Origin: Scleromitrula shiraiana
Lineage: Eukaryota > Ascomycota > Leotiomycetes > Helotiales > Sclerotiniaceae
Reading direction: 5' to 3'
Length of the DNA: 64,000 nucleotides
Assembly (NCBI GenBank): GCA_028455995.1
Contig: JABELC010000012.1
Span: 558,001 to 622,000, forward strand
The notes beneath the pieces were generated by a model. It worked only from the letters and a program-made list of their open reading frames with translations. It did not search any database and was not told the DNA's origin. Shown piece after piece: positions 38,161 through 48,897 of the stretch (within the stretch, counting starts at the first letter, position 1; each line of letters opens with the position of its first letter). Both the position numbers and the translations under genes were made by a program.

Positions 38161-39648
38161 ATTTCACGTGTTTTAAACTTGATTTTCACTCCTGGACCGA
38201 ATTGATCTGTTCCGGAAGAGAAGAGATTGAGCAAATCCTGACAAGCTTCGTCACTTGCAGAACTTAAACCGTTTTGTTCTTTTCAGTAGCCATATCACGT
38301 GTAAGGTTGTAATCTCCGAGCATCCGAACATCGGCGATGGGTCCAGCCACCAAAATCTTGCCGTCAAATGAACTTCGACAGTGTTTGTCACAAAAAGTAA
38401 TCCGCCGGCGGCTGCATATGTGAAATGGCAAGGTACATTTCGAGTGGGGGCTATCGTGATGTCGTTTTTGGATTCAATGATGTTCGCAAAATCGATTTAC
38501 TCAAGTCACTTGAACAGTTTCAGTGCCAATGTTGTTTACGAATAAAGATGACTCCTGTACTCATCTGATGCTATAATTATATCGCGACTCCATATATTTA
38601 GAGACCGCACAAGAAACAGATAGCATTGCAGGTCGAGCCATTGATTGGGCCGATCGGTGCAGCAGAAATCTCAAAATGCGACTCAATTCGTTGGAGTTAC
38701 TGCCTGAAGTGATTGTCTCACGTCCGTAACTGCGCCATTTTACGTCTACTTCCCGAGTTTGTTATCAAATCACTCTGATCGAATCAAAATTTGAGAATGG
38801 GTTCAGGCAAGGGATTTAACCCTTGCCGATGATGTTTGTGCAAATATCCACAGTTGGAACGGTACCTAAGGTAATCACAGCAAGGTTGTTGAAAGAGATT
38901 CATATAAGTGTCCGTCCTTCTCCGCACTACTCACTACTCACTGCCACTTGAACTGAACTCTTTCTGGTTCTGTCTGTTGTTTTTTCCTCGTTTTCGATGA
39001 TTTCCTCGTTCTCAAGGAAGTGAGCTGTTCATACAGCCCAACCAATCATGCACTTCAATACAACCGAAAGGATTTCAATCCTATTCTCGAGATATGATTG
39101 GCTCCTATACTTCTCCAGTAGTTGTCACCATTTTCGAAGATGATTGCAAAGAAGACGAAGCTTGGCGCCAAACCAAAGAATACTTGAGAAAAGCGTGATG
39201 AGGAGGAGGAGGACTTATTTGACGGGCCTAAACTCGCACCAATCACTATGCTTCTTGCAATTTGATATGTATTGGTTGCGATTGTATTTTTGCCAACCGG
39301 CGGAAGCTACCGGTAAGCTTATCTTTATGACGATTGAAGGTAAGTAAGAGTATTTTGGTGGGTTATTTGGTACAATCCGTATTGTCCCCCTGGTTCGTTT
39401 TGATTCCGTGTACCGACTCACTATACAACACCCCTCTAAATCAACGAGACTCTTGGCTTCACCTCAATATCTTTTCCAATCACTACAAAAACGTAGGTTG
39501 TTGGAAGGAATCTGATCAATACCGTTAATTAGCTAGCTACCTCTATCATTATTCTCCTAATATATTCATTTCTCCATTGCCCCAAGAATTTGTAAGTTTC
39601 GACTCCTCGAGTCAGTGGGTAACTCTGCTGCCTGTCTACCTAGCAATC
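38161..39648. other. Intergenic region, possible 5' remnant of the polygalacturonase
   Basis: The part 38161-38870 may contain faint N-terminal remains of the GH28 pseudogene. The part 38880-39640 has no supported gene. A GTAAGT..CTAG pair at 39592-39643 looks like a 5'-UTR intron of the next gene. Confidence 0.45.
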
Positions 39649-40278
39649 ATGTCCCACGGAAACGCGATGAACGATCTTGCCGGTATCTCTGCAACACCGT
39701 ATGACTCCAACGAATGGGTTTTCCAAGGCAAAACTTTCACTACAGCCAAACAAAATGCCAATATTGAGGCAGATTTGATGGCCGATCTACTCGATAATCC
39801 TAATATTCCTGACCACCCCAACCACACGACCGTCAAAATACACAAGTATGACTCAACAACCTCTTCATCCGGCCATCGTCTCTCTGGCAATACGGTCGTA
39901 GCAAGCTCATATGCAGATACCACTGCCTCGACTGAAACCAACTATACACCTTCTGTTGACGCACCGATTTCTCAATCCTCCGCTTACGTTCAAACTCCCA
40001 CACTCTCGGGGCTGTACCAAGAACCATCTTTCACCAATACCCATAACTACGTATACCACCCACAACACACCTATTCCGACTTCGCAACCGAAACTACTGA
40101 CCCTACGGCCATCGAGTCATGGTATTATACTCATGAGCGTCACGAATACAATGCATATCTTCTTTCGGATCCTCAGATGGACCCGAAGGAGGAGGATACT
40201 GAGAAGGTAGCTGTGAAGGCAGGAACAAGTTCAAAAAAATCGAGAAAGAGTCAGGAACAACAACACAGCTTGAAGTGA
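39649..40278 (+). CDS. Hypothetical low-complexity protein
   Basis: Intronless frame of 209 aa, beginning MSHGNAMNDLAGISATPYDSNEWVFQGKTF. It is Ser/Thr/Asn/Tyr-rich, has no signal peptide or membrane helix, and ends in a Lys/Ser-rich tail (KSRKSQEQQHSLK). I recognise no family. The frame continues upstream only through a non-ATG codon. The ATG at 39649 sits 5 bases after a good acceptor (CTAG at 39640-39643) that pairs with a GTAAGT donor at 39592, so a 52-bp 5'-UTR intron is likely; this supports 39649 as the start. Flanking pseudogenes on both sides place it in a decaying stretch. Confidence 0.55.
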   Translation: MSHGNAMNDLAGISATPYDSNEWVFQGKTFTTAKQNANIEADLMADLLDNPNIPDHPNHTTVKIHKYDSTTSSSGHRLSGNTVVASSYADTTASTETNYTPSVDAPISQSSAYVQTPTLSGLYQEPSFTNTHNYVYHPQHTYSDFATETTDPTAIESWYYTHERHEYNAYLLSDPQMDPKEEDTEKVAVKAGTSSKKSRKSQEQQHSLK

Positions 40279-41145
40279 ATTGGATTCTCCAATAAAGAAA
40301 AGATGCGGCGTTTTATTCATAGGCGTGTTTTGGTTTTCGGGATACTCTCACCTTCGTTCTTATGAATGGGTTATTGGTGCTTCAATCTTGGGGTAATGAT
40401 GGGATGGAATATGGGTGTTTGACATTGAGAGGTCGGGGATTTGCGTTTTATGACTGCAGGCAGTTATTTTGTTCAAAGAGAGAATTATTATATTTGTCAT
40501 ATAAATCCACTCCATATTCTTTTGGAAAGTAGGGTATCGTATTCAAGCTTGATTTGCTGCCAATCGAACCTACCCAGTGAATACAGATTCTAAATAAAAT
40601 CTTATTTACTTTTAGCTACGCATTTGACTGAGCCACCTGAAAATCCACTACACTTGCACGTCGTAGCAACAAACATTTAAATTCATGACGCATTATTGCC
40701 CACTTATGAAATTTAGGTTCGTGCCGCCCCCGCGTGTTTGTCTGAACAACCCCACAAGGTCAAGGCCTTAAATTTGAGTTCTTTTCCCGCACTGAGGTTT
40801 CATGTAACGCGATGTATACTTAGCTGATGTTATATAACGAATAAGTATTGATTACAAACAAGCCTTATCGCTGATTTCTTCATTCCTCATGAGGAAATTC
40901 GACTGGTTGACTTGATTGATTCATCCACATTTGACAATAGGCTGTTGAGCTGCAATGTAAGCAACCTTTAAATTCATTCATATATTAATTGTCTACTCGT
41001 AGTTTCTAACTGCATAATTTGACATCATAATCTAATAATACCAAATCAAAATACACAGTATGATTTTTCCCAATCAATCAATTATAAATGAAATTCTAGA
41101 ACATAACTTTGGTGTATGAATTAATACACCCCCTGGTGCTAGCTC
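40279..41145. other. Intergenic region
   Basis: Nearly 0.9 kb of AT-leaning DNA before the HET-domain pseudogene, with no coding frame or repeat that I can support. Confidence 0.5.
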
Positions 41146-42535
41146 ATGCTCATCTCTCCATCGAAAGAAAGGCACCAAACTTTACACACCAGAATATGGC
41201 TTCTCGACACCAGCGCACTAAAGCTCACTCTTTTCCAAGATGAACGCCAGGTACCATATTATTTGATTCTCTCACGTACCTGGGGCCCATCAGAGGTGTC
41301 ATTTCAAGAAATCAATGCAGCTACCCCATCCATACATAGTCGATCCGGCTACACCAAGATTTTTCGATGCTGCGAACAAGCGTTATCTCATGGGTTTTAG
41401 TACGTATGGATTGATAGCTGATGCATAGACAAGACGAATAGTTCAGAGCTATCGGAGGCGATCAATTCTATGTATAGATGGTACCGGGATGCAGCAGAAT
41501 GTTATGCATATCTAGAAGATTGCACGAATGCAAATGAGAGCGACTTTGTGAATAGTAGATGGTTTACCAGAGGATGGACATTGCAGGAGCTGCTTGCGCC
41601 AGCGACGATTGTTTTTTTATGCCGAATGGAGGGAGATTGGGACGAAACAGAGTTTGTGCTCAACTATATCATCGCGCACCACTATGGGAATGGTAGTGCT
41701 CAGCAGACGTGACTTTCGGGATGTGTCGGTTGCACAAAAAATGTCGTGGGCTTCATATAGACAAGCTACTAGAATCGAGGATATAGCTTACTGTCTCCTA
41801 GGCATATTTGGTATTAATATGCCCTTGATATATGGCGAGGGAGATAAGGCTTTTGTAAGACTTCAATTGGAAATCATCAAGGTTTCGGACGATCAGTCTC
41901 TATTTGCATGGGTTAGTGATGAAGATCGGGGAAGTTTACTTGCTGAATCACCAGCTGAATTCGCATCGTGCGGCGACATATACCGCTTGCCGCAAGTATT
42001 ATATGGAGATCGGTTCAAAACAACACCACACCCCAATCTTATGACCAATTTAGGTCTGGAGATCCAGTTACCTTGTTCAAGTCTTCAATACGAAGGAGAC
42101 ATCAGACATATTGCCTTTTTAAACTGCGCTCGCGAGGACGAATTTCAAATCAAAAACATTGGGATCTTTCTCAAGAAAGTTCAAAGAGCTTTCAGAAGAG
42201 AATGGAGACGGGAATTATGCGATGAAGTGTATGAAGTGGGTCAAGTGAGTGATCAAGAACTTGGACCACCAAAATTGGATACGCTGCATATTTTTGGACC
42301 CAAGCTCGAATTATCGCTTCACAATCCCAAGAACAACCTCCTTCAATTGAATGCATCTGAAATTAAGGTAGAGCATCAAAATCCGCTCATCATTGTGGAG
42401 AGGAAATCGCTCCCGCTGAGAGTTTTTACCAATTACCGAGGTGTTCATGCAACACGGGATCCCAAGGCCGAAGGTCTACTACTCCATAATGAAGAAAATG
42501 GCCAGAAATTTTTGATTTCAAGAAATTTATCATAG
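41146..42535 (+). pseudogene. Decayed heterokaryon-incompatibility (HET) domain gene
   Basis: The region reads as a HET-domain protein (PF06985, HET-E/HET-D type). The first block is LLDTSALKLTLF…YYLILSRTWG, the second YVWIDS…CIDK, the third AINSMYRWYRDAAECYAYL, and the fourth WFTRGWTLQELLAP. Then come SVAQKMSWASYRQATRIEDIAYCLLGIFGINMPLIYGEG and SDDQSLFAW. Two in-frame stops lie inside the conserved second block (TAG at 41398, TGA at 41419). A +1 frame change occurs in a seven-T run at 41612-41618. A short intron cannot explain the stops, because it would delete the conserved residues. In intact genes this domain acts in non-self recognition and programmed cell death after hyphal fusion. The reading frame after the shift remains open to 42535; fragments of a C-terminal part may extend to about 43040. 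Confidence 0.85.
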
Positions 42536-43418
42536 ATGGCGAGCTCAAATATTCAGTCGATATATCTTTGACAGAACTGGAAGAAAGAAAGTGAATTATA
42601 CAGGAACGATGAAACGATATTATAGTGTTGGAGGGATGTACCCACTCATGATTTTACAATAGAGGCGGGAATGGAGCGGAAATCAATGGCACTTATTTGT
42701 TAAAGTCACTCATGTCTTGAATGGGGGCAGCTTCAATGAACATGCTCTTCTTATTATAGTCCCGAGGTACTGGAGAAGACTAGTGAAAAGCTCAGAACCC
42801 TGCGCCTGGAAGCTCAAACCACCGAACCTACTTGCGATATCGTCCTATTATATGAGGGGAGTCTTGCATCGACCGAAGCTAGTCAATCCGCAATCTGATC
42901 ACTTTCATCTGTTCCATTGGAGAATAAACTCTTATAGTATAATCCACGCCGAGATGACAATTCCATGCGTGTCAATCATCTCTGAGAACATTTCACACAC
43001 TTTTGCATATTTGAAGGAAATGAGAGGTACAAAAACTTGATATTGGCTACTGAATTCTTCATTCTGATATTAATTAACATACCCTAAGCATTATTACTTC
43101 GAATCAGCTCGGTTTGCAAGGCCTTTCGAAAAGTTAATTATTTAGTTATCAGATCAACCAAGTATATTTTACTCAGGCTATGGGGGATTATTCTCACATA
43201 GAGTTACCACTTCAACATATACATTTCACAAATGTTGCATTAATTCTTTACCTACAAAAATGTTGTATTAACCAGTGATTTGAATTATCTAATATATATC
43301 AACTGTCTATGCCGCCTTTATGCTTGCTTGCTTGCTTGTATAAAAATATGAACTTACCTTTTACTTACCTTACCTCTCTATTGCGTCTCCCTTCCCTCTA
43401 CCCCCTGCCCCCTAACAA
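42536..43418. other. 3' remnant of the HET pseudogene and intergenic DNA
   Basis: From 42540 to about 43040, several open pieces in different frames look like a decayed protein tail, including an in-frame TAG near 42660. From there to 43418 I see AT-rich DNA and a short GCTT repeat near 43325. No intact gene. Confidence 0.45.
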
Positions 43419-44147
43419 CTAAAATGGAACACTCTTCCACTCATCATCCCCCCTTCTCCCTCTCCCTCTTCCCCTTTCCATCTCCCTCCCCCTCTCCTCA
43501 TGTCCACCCCCACTAACCAAGACCTTATTCCCAAAGTCCCTCCCCCTGCCCGGACTCGCCAACTCCCTATCCAACTCCCTGCCCTCACTAAAGTCGAATC
43601 GAATCGGTAACCTCCCACTCCCATACCCCTCAATCCCATCCCTCTTATCCATCTCCCTATTCAAACTCCGATCTCCATCCATTCTCGGCCTTTCTCTTTC
43701 TCTCTCTCTATCCAGTCTCCCCCCCTCACCCCTCACCCTCTCAGCCAAAGCCCCCATCTCCAAATCTCTTCTCATCCTTTCCTCCGCCTCCCTCTCCTTC
43801 TTCTGCTTATTTCTCCGCTTCAAAAAACAACATATCCACCTTATCCACCCCACTCGTATTACGCAGTATGCGATAAACGCGGCTACGATGATGAAAAATA
43901 CAAGTGTCCAAATTAATCCTGTTTTTGAGAAACCGCTAGGTTTGGAGGCGGGAGGGGGTGGATGGGTGGAGCCTTTGGTGGCGTTGTTGATGCTGGTGGG
44001 GTTTGGGGTGTGCGTGGCGGAGAGGGTGGAGGAGACGAGGGATGTGAGGACGCTGGTGGCGGTGGATGCTAGGTTTGAGGTTGAAGTTGGGGTTGGGGTT
44101 GGGGTTGCGGTTAGGGTTAGGGCGGGGAATGTGAGTAGTGATGCCAT
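43419..44147 (-). CDS. Hypothetical single-pass membrane protein with charged coiled tail
   Basis: Single ORF, 242 aa, with an ATG start at 44147. The N-terminal 70 residues are Thr/Pro/Ser-rich (extracellular stalk type). Next come one strong membrane helix (LIWTLVFFIIVAAFIAYCVI, about residues 79-98) and WIRWICCFLKRRNKQKKEREAEERMRRDLE. The remainder is Arg/Glu/Gly-rich. The tail holds GRDFGNKVLVSGGG near the end. The topology resembles small fungal plasma-membrane proteins of unknown function. The neighbouring gene at 45276 has the same topology and a similar FGNxVxV motif. No enzyme domain is seen. The strand-biased low-complexity codons make the coding call less secure than for the other genes. 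Confidence 0.6.
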   Translation of the reverse strand: MASLLTFPALTLTATPTPTPTSTSNLASTATSVLTSLVSSTLSATHTPNPTSINNATKGSTHPPPPASKPSGFSKTGLIWTLVFFIIVAAFIAYCVIRVGWIRWICCFLKRRNKQKKEREAEERMRRDLEMGALAERVRGEGGRLDRERERERPRMDGDRSLNREMDKRDGIEGYGSGRLPIRFDFSEGRELDRELASPGRGRDFGNKVLVSGGGHEERGREMERGRGRGRRGDDEWKSVPF

Positions 44148-45064
44148 TATTGTTTCGTTTTTGTGTTATGTTATGTTATTCTAGATTAATTGTTTTGAAT
44201 GAATATTTGAGATTCTATTCGTTCGTTTTCTTCTTTCTTCGCGAACTCTTCGTCTCTGAGTTGCTCTTTAGTGTATGCGATTTATATAGTACAATACAGT
44301 CGAGATAGATCAATAAACGATTGTAATGAAGCCGAAGCCAGCTCAAACTTTATTTGTATTGTATTAAATGAGCGATGTGCTAGTAGTGTATGATGATATC
44401 CTCTTTACGAAAAAGAATAATACATGTAATGGAATGAATACGAGGAAGATATAATATAATCAGAGCAAAATTAGAAGAAACATATTACCTCCAATCCATC
44501 AGGGGCAGGAGGCTTTATATATCAAAATGACATTGTGAGCATCAAAGAAGAGGGTTACTTACTCCTATAATAGATACCAAGTGATGAAAGAAGCAGAATA
44601 AAGAAAATGGCCAACGAGTCAAAGAAAGTGAGGTTATACATAGAATAGATATCAAAGAAATATCAACAAACAGCATTGTTATTTATTCTATTAATAGTAT
44701 GCGCTGGAATGATAGGTCAAGAAAATAGAACAAGTGAATAAAAAATGCGGAATATGAAGCTTTTTTTTTCTTCCATAGATAAAACTGTCTGAGTCAATAG
44801 TTAGATTGAACCAAGTCAAAGTACCAACGCAACTGAAATGTGTCACAAAGATAGAATTTGTTGAAATAAATAAACAACGTTGAGATTTTGGATACCGATC
44901 ACTCATACTATTTACAACGTCATTCCTATACGGAATCATCAAGAATCCAACTGACTGCATAGTGTATCTCCCAAATCAATCAAATGAGTGTTACTCAAAT
45001 TCCCCAAGAGTAAAAACTTCCAAATAATGCAAGATTCAAAACGAATGACTCCAGGAACACCAGC

Positions 45065-45095
<31 letters not shown>

Positions 45096-45275
45096 GGAAA
45101 ACAACAATAATATAATAAACATATGGTATGGGGTAAAGGTAATTGAGTTTGTGCGTGTGATGGTAAACATCTGAGCTCTCATGTTCATGAACGCCCAGAA
45201 CAGTAATCCATTCACAATTTATGCTCAAAGCTTATTCCCCCCCTCCCCTCCCCGCCCTGCTTCCACTCCTCATCT
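44148..45275. other. Intergenic region
   Basis: About 1.1 kb without a supported gene. It contains a GCTT microsatellite (45065-45093) and should hold the upstream region of the 43419 gene. No RNA gene was recognised. Confidence 0.5.
45065..45093. repeat. (GCTT)n microsatellite
   Basis: Seven tandem GCTT units. Confidence 0.85.
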
Positions 45276-45641
45276 CTATCTACCTCCCCCCCACCAACCC
45301 CCCCAAAACACCGACCCCTCCCCACCTCCATTCCCATTCTTCTCCCCATCCCCCACAGTCTTCCTCCCATCCGTAACCACAACCTCATTTCCAAACCCCA
45401 AAATCTTCTTCCGATAAATCTCCTGCTCTTTCTGATCCGCCGTCGCCCCATCCCTAACCCTCTTCTTCTCCTTCCTCGAATTCCTCCATTTAATCCACAG
45501 AATTATCAAACCGGTGAGTAAAAGAATCGCTCCAATAAATGCGAATATTGTGCCCCAGACATTGGCCATCGTTAGGTTGAAGCCGACGTTGTGGATAGGA
45601 TCTGTGGGGGCGTCTTCGCCGCGGGGAAGTAGGTGGTGCAT
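45276..45641 (-). CDS. Small hypothetical single-pass membrane protein, similar layout to the 43419 gene
   Basis: A 121-aa frame starting MHHLLPRGEDAPTDP; the longer frame upstream begins with a non-ATG codon, so the start at 45641 is chosen. A short extracellular-like N-region with an NLT sequon precedes one membrane helix (WGTIFAFIGAILLLTGLIILW, about residues 29-49). A basic juxtamembrane stretch (KWRNSRKEKKR) and KKILGFGNEVVVTDG follow, and the end is Gly/Trp-rich. The FGNEVVV motif parallels FGNKVLV in the 43419 gene, which suggests a pair of related small membrane proteins. The function is not recognised. Confidence 0.58.
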   Translation of the reverse strand: MHHLLPRGEDAPTDPIHNVGFNLTMANVWGTIFAFIGAILLLTGLIILWIKWRNSRKEKKRVRDGATADQKEQEIYRKKILGFGNEVVVTDGRKTVGDGEKNGNGGGEGSVFWGGWWGGGR

Positions 45642-48600
45642 GGTTGTTTGATTTGGTTGGGGGTGTTTGTGTGGGTCTTCGAGGTCTCGATACGGTAAAG
45701 TTTGGTATGTATGAGGTAAGTGTAGATTGATAGTCTCGATTCTCGAGATCTCCAAGCTTCGACGTATCGGGTATCGTATTCCTACTTTTCGATATCTTTG
45801 TTTCCTTTTTCTTGCTTTCTTTCCTTCCTTCTTTGTTGCTCAGCAAACAATAGAGTAAAGGTGTGCAAAGTAAAGTAACGTATAATACAATATAAAATGT
45901 GTAATTAATATATTTCTAGAAGATATGTAACGACCAAAAAAGAAGTCTTAAGAGTATGTGTATAAGTGTAAAACTATTTTCAAATTCTAAAACCGTATCA
46001 AAACTTGGTGAAGTACGGAGGACTTTATATCAACACCCTGTATATAACATATAGGAAAAGAGGACAATGGAATTGTTCCGCCACAAAGAGACTTCTGCGT
46101 CACTTATTAGATCGATGACTTAGATCCCTTTATCACCGAGAAGACCTGTTCAGATTAAATGAATAAAATTGTATGTCATGAAAGACATAAAACAAGCAAG
46201 GAAGAAAGAAAGACAAGAGAGAGTAACAAAGTTACACAAGTTTCACGTAACATAAAAGAAAGAACGTTCGATATGAATTTACAAACAAAAGGAAAAGAGA
46301 AGAAAGAAATCCAAATGAGGAAGTTTCCCCCTGATAGATGTACACAAAGACATGGTATACATGAACACGAATCCTTCATTTGAACTCACTTGAATTAAGC
46401 ATCTCAATCTCCTCTCCCTAATAGTCTTTCCTGCTCTTGATCGATTTAATTAAGACTTGGCCACATGAATCGCATTCGATTTGTATAACCATACCCACCT
46501 CATCCCATCCCCAACCCTCCGTTCAAAATCCCTTCATGCATCCATCCATATATGTTTCACAAGTCCTCATAATCTCTACTTCATCCCATTCCACAATTCT
46601 CACATACGTACAGTATGTATATCCGACATCCTGACATCGAATCAACCAAGAAACAAAAACCTATAGACCATCTCATATGCATCCCCAAAATTTGGCCTAA
46701 CGTTACTCTCTATCAAGCAACTCCAAAAATCCGAAAAATCCGAAACAGTAATTTTTGCTTGGCATAAAGTAAAAGGGGTCGGAGATCCAAACGTCCAGCC
46801 AAGACCTCGGGACCTCGGGATCTAAAGCAAATGAGAGTGATTTCGCAAAAAAAATATAGATAGAAACTTGTGTGGATGTACTACTAGTAGTACTTTGTCT
46901 CAAAAAAGTATAAAAATTAAATTAAAAAAGCAATCTTACTATATTTTTTTCTTTAATTTTAAATATTAATTAATATTAATATTTATTATTCAAATATCTA
47001 ATAATTTTTATATAAATTTATATATTAATTGAATCTAAATTTAATAACACTGATTCAGATAATTGAACTTGAACTCCGAGTCAAACTTGAAGTTGAAAAT
47101 ATATGATAATATTATATTCAAGTTATTTTAATTACTAGTAATATTAATTTTATTAAAGATTTATAATATATTATTACTACTACTACTAGTGATAATCTAG
47201 TCTGAGTATAAAAATAAATTTAATTTAATTTAATATTTTTAGCATTTCAAGTTCAATTTAAATTTAATCTGGACTTTTTTTTAAATTTAATCATGATTTT
47301 TTTTCAAGTAAAAATATTTATTATATTATATTTCAAGTTTTTAACGAAATCACTCTTTTAAAATACTAAAAGAAAATAAAAATGATATTCCTTTAAAAAT
47401 TTATTTGAAACTTTGAATACTAGTTAATAAAGACTCAAAATACTAATAAAGTTCTTTAATCATTATAAAAGAAATAATAATAAAACTTGAATTTTAAATT
47501 TAAAAATTTCAGGTTTCGAGTCACTGTTAACTTCAAGTTGAAGTTGATTATTATACTACTATATTAAAAATTTGAAAGAATATAATTTATAATTAAATTT
47601 CATTTTAATTCTACTTTAAGTTTTAAAAATCTAGTTTCAACTTCAAGTTGCCAGTGAAGTTGCTAGTAACTTGAACTTACTAATCATTATAATTTAAATT
47701 TTAAATCGATACTACTACTAGTAGTACTAGTAGTATAATGATTATATAAATTTTTTATAAAATTATACTAAATACCATCATAATACTAGAAGTTCAAGTC
47801 AATGATATTATAATCTATATACTAGTACTACTACTTCAAGTTATCATATATCAAATATAATTATTCAAGTTTCTTGCTACTAGTAGTAAAGTACCGTGAC
47901 TCTCAGGCTAATGCGCTCTAGTACGAATCGGAAATATGATAATCGGAGATTAAAAATGAGATCTTTTCGAAATGAACGGAGATATATCAATATCATCATG
48001 GTTCAGACTCCAGACTCCAGTTAGAGTCACGGTCACGGTTGTAGGAATTACGTAATAGATTTAGAGGAATTACTACTACGAAGAGTTGAAGGAATTTGAA
48101 TTACGTACGTACTAAAGTTCAAGTGCAAGTTGATGATGATGATGATGATTTATATTGAAGATATAATATTATAAGTTTTTCTCACATTTTAATATTATTT
48201 TGAAAATTTGAAGAAAGATATTTTCTATATTCTGTATTTTTCTACAAAAAAAAATCCTATTCTACTACTAGTACCTGTACGTACAGTATTATATCGAGCG
48301 GAATAACCCCAGGGGTGTATATCTGCATTCCTGATGAATAATAATCTTAATCTCAATATACGTTTCGAATCAATGGGTAAATGCATGAATGAACCCCCAG
48401 TAGATACACCTGCTGCCTCCCCCCCCCGTAAGTAGTCCCACATCACACCACACTACACACCACCACACCACACCACGCCACGCCACGCCACACCGTCTCA
48501 TCTCCTCCGTCCATACTCTCATGCCAGCCCAGTCCATAATAAAACTCCATACAAGAGTCGTCCAAAAATTAATCAACAGCGAAAGTAAGAAAGAAAAATT

Positions 48601-48897
48601 CCAAAACATGACATGCATAAAGATTTATATAAATATAAAATAAATATATATATATTCCGCGCCCTGCGCACTACCAATCTAAATAACCTGTCAAACATAC
48701 GTCTTTGGTCATTATCCCTTGTTTTCATGCACACATAAACGATAACATTTCTTTTAAATAAACAATAGAACCGCGAAGGATAAAGGGGATAATAGGTGCA
48801 TTGCTTTGTGTGCAAGGGAAAATAAATGTATGTATAGATTTTTGGAGATGGGTATGAATATAGATATTGATGAAGTGGGATATATCCGCCGCTTAGA
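45642..48897. other. Gene-free region containing an AT-rich island
   Basis: No coding region is supported. From about 46890 to 48250 the sequence is extremely AT-rich, with repeated trinucleotide words (CTACTACTAG, TAGTAGTACT) and CAAGTTGAAGTTGA-like stretches. The ends retain normal composition. The pattern fits DNA altered by repeat-induced point mutation after insertion of a repeated element, but no parent element can be recognised. Confidence 0.55.
46834..47356. mobile_element. Degenerate MITE-like element with 12-bp inverted ends
   Basis: Twelve-base perfect inverted ends lie 46834-46845 (AGAGTGATTTCG) and 47345-47356, about 500 bp apart. The interior is AT-rich and codes for nothing. 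The end sequence closely resembles the ends of the element at 51313-51631 (GAGTG-x-TTTAGCAAAAA type). No clear target-site duplication is present. AT-rich decay makes the call uncertain. Confidence 0.4.

Noticed and set aside
39577..39648. N-terminal extension of the hypothetical gene at 39649
   Set aside because: The frame opens with TTG rather than ATG, and the stretch contains good 5'-UTR intron signals (GTAAGT at 39592, CTAG at 39640-39643).
41398..41430. Short GTACGT…TAG stretch as an intron that would remove the HET stops
   Set aside because: It would be only about 30 bp, below normal intron size here, and would delete the conserved YVWID…CIDK block.
44107..44121. TTAGGG-like telomeric motif
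   Set aside because: It lies inside the coding sequence of the 43419 gene, encoding a Thr/Leu/Ala stretch; only two units.
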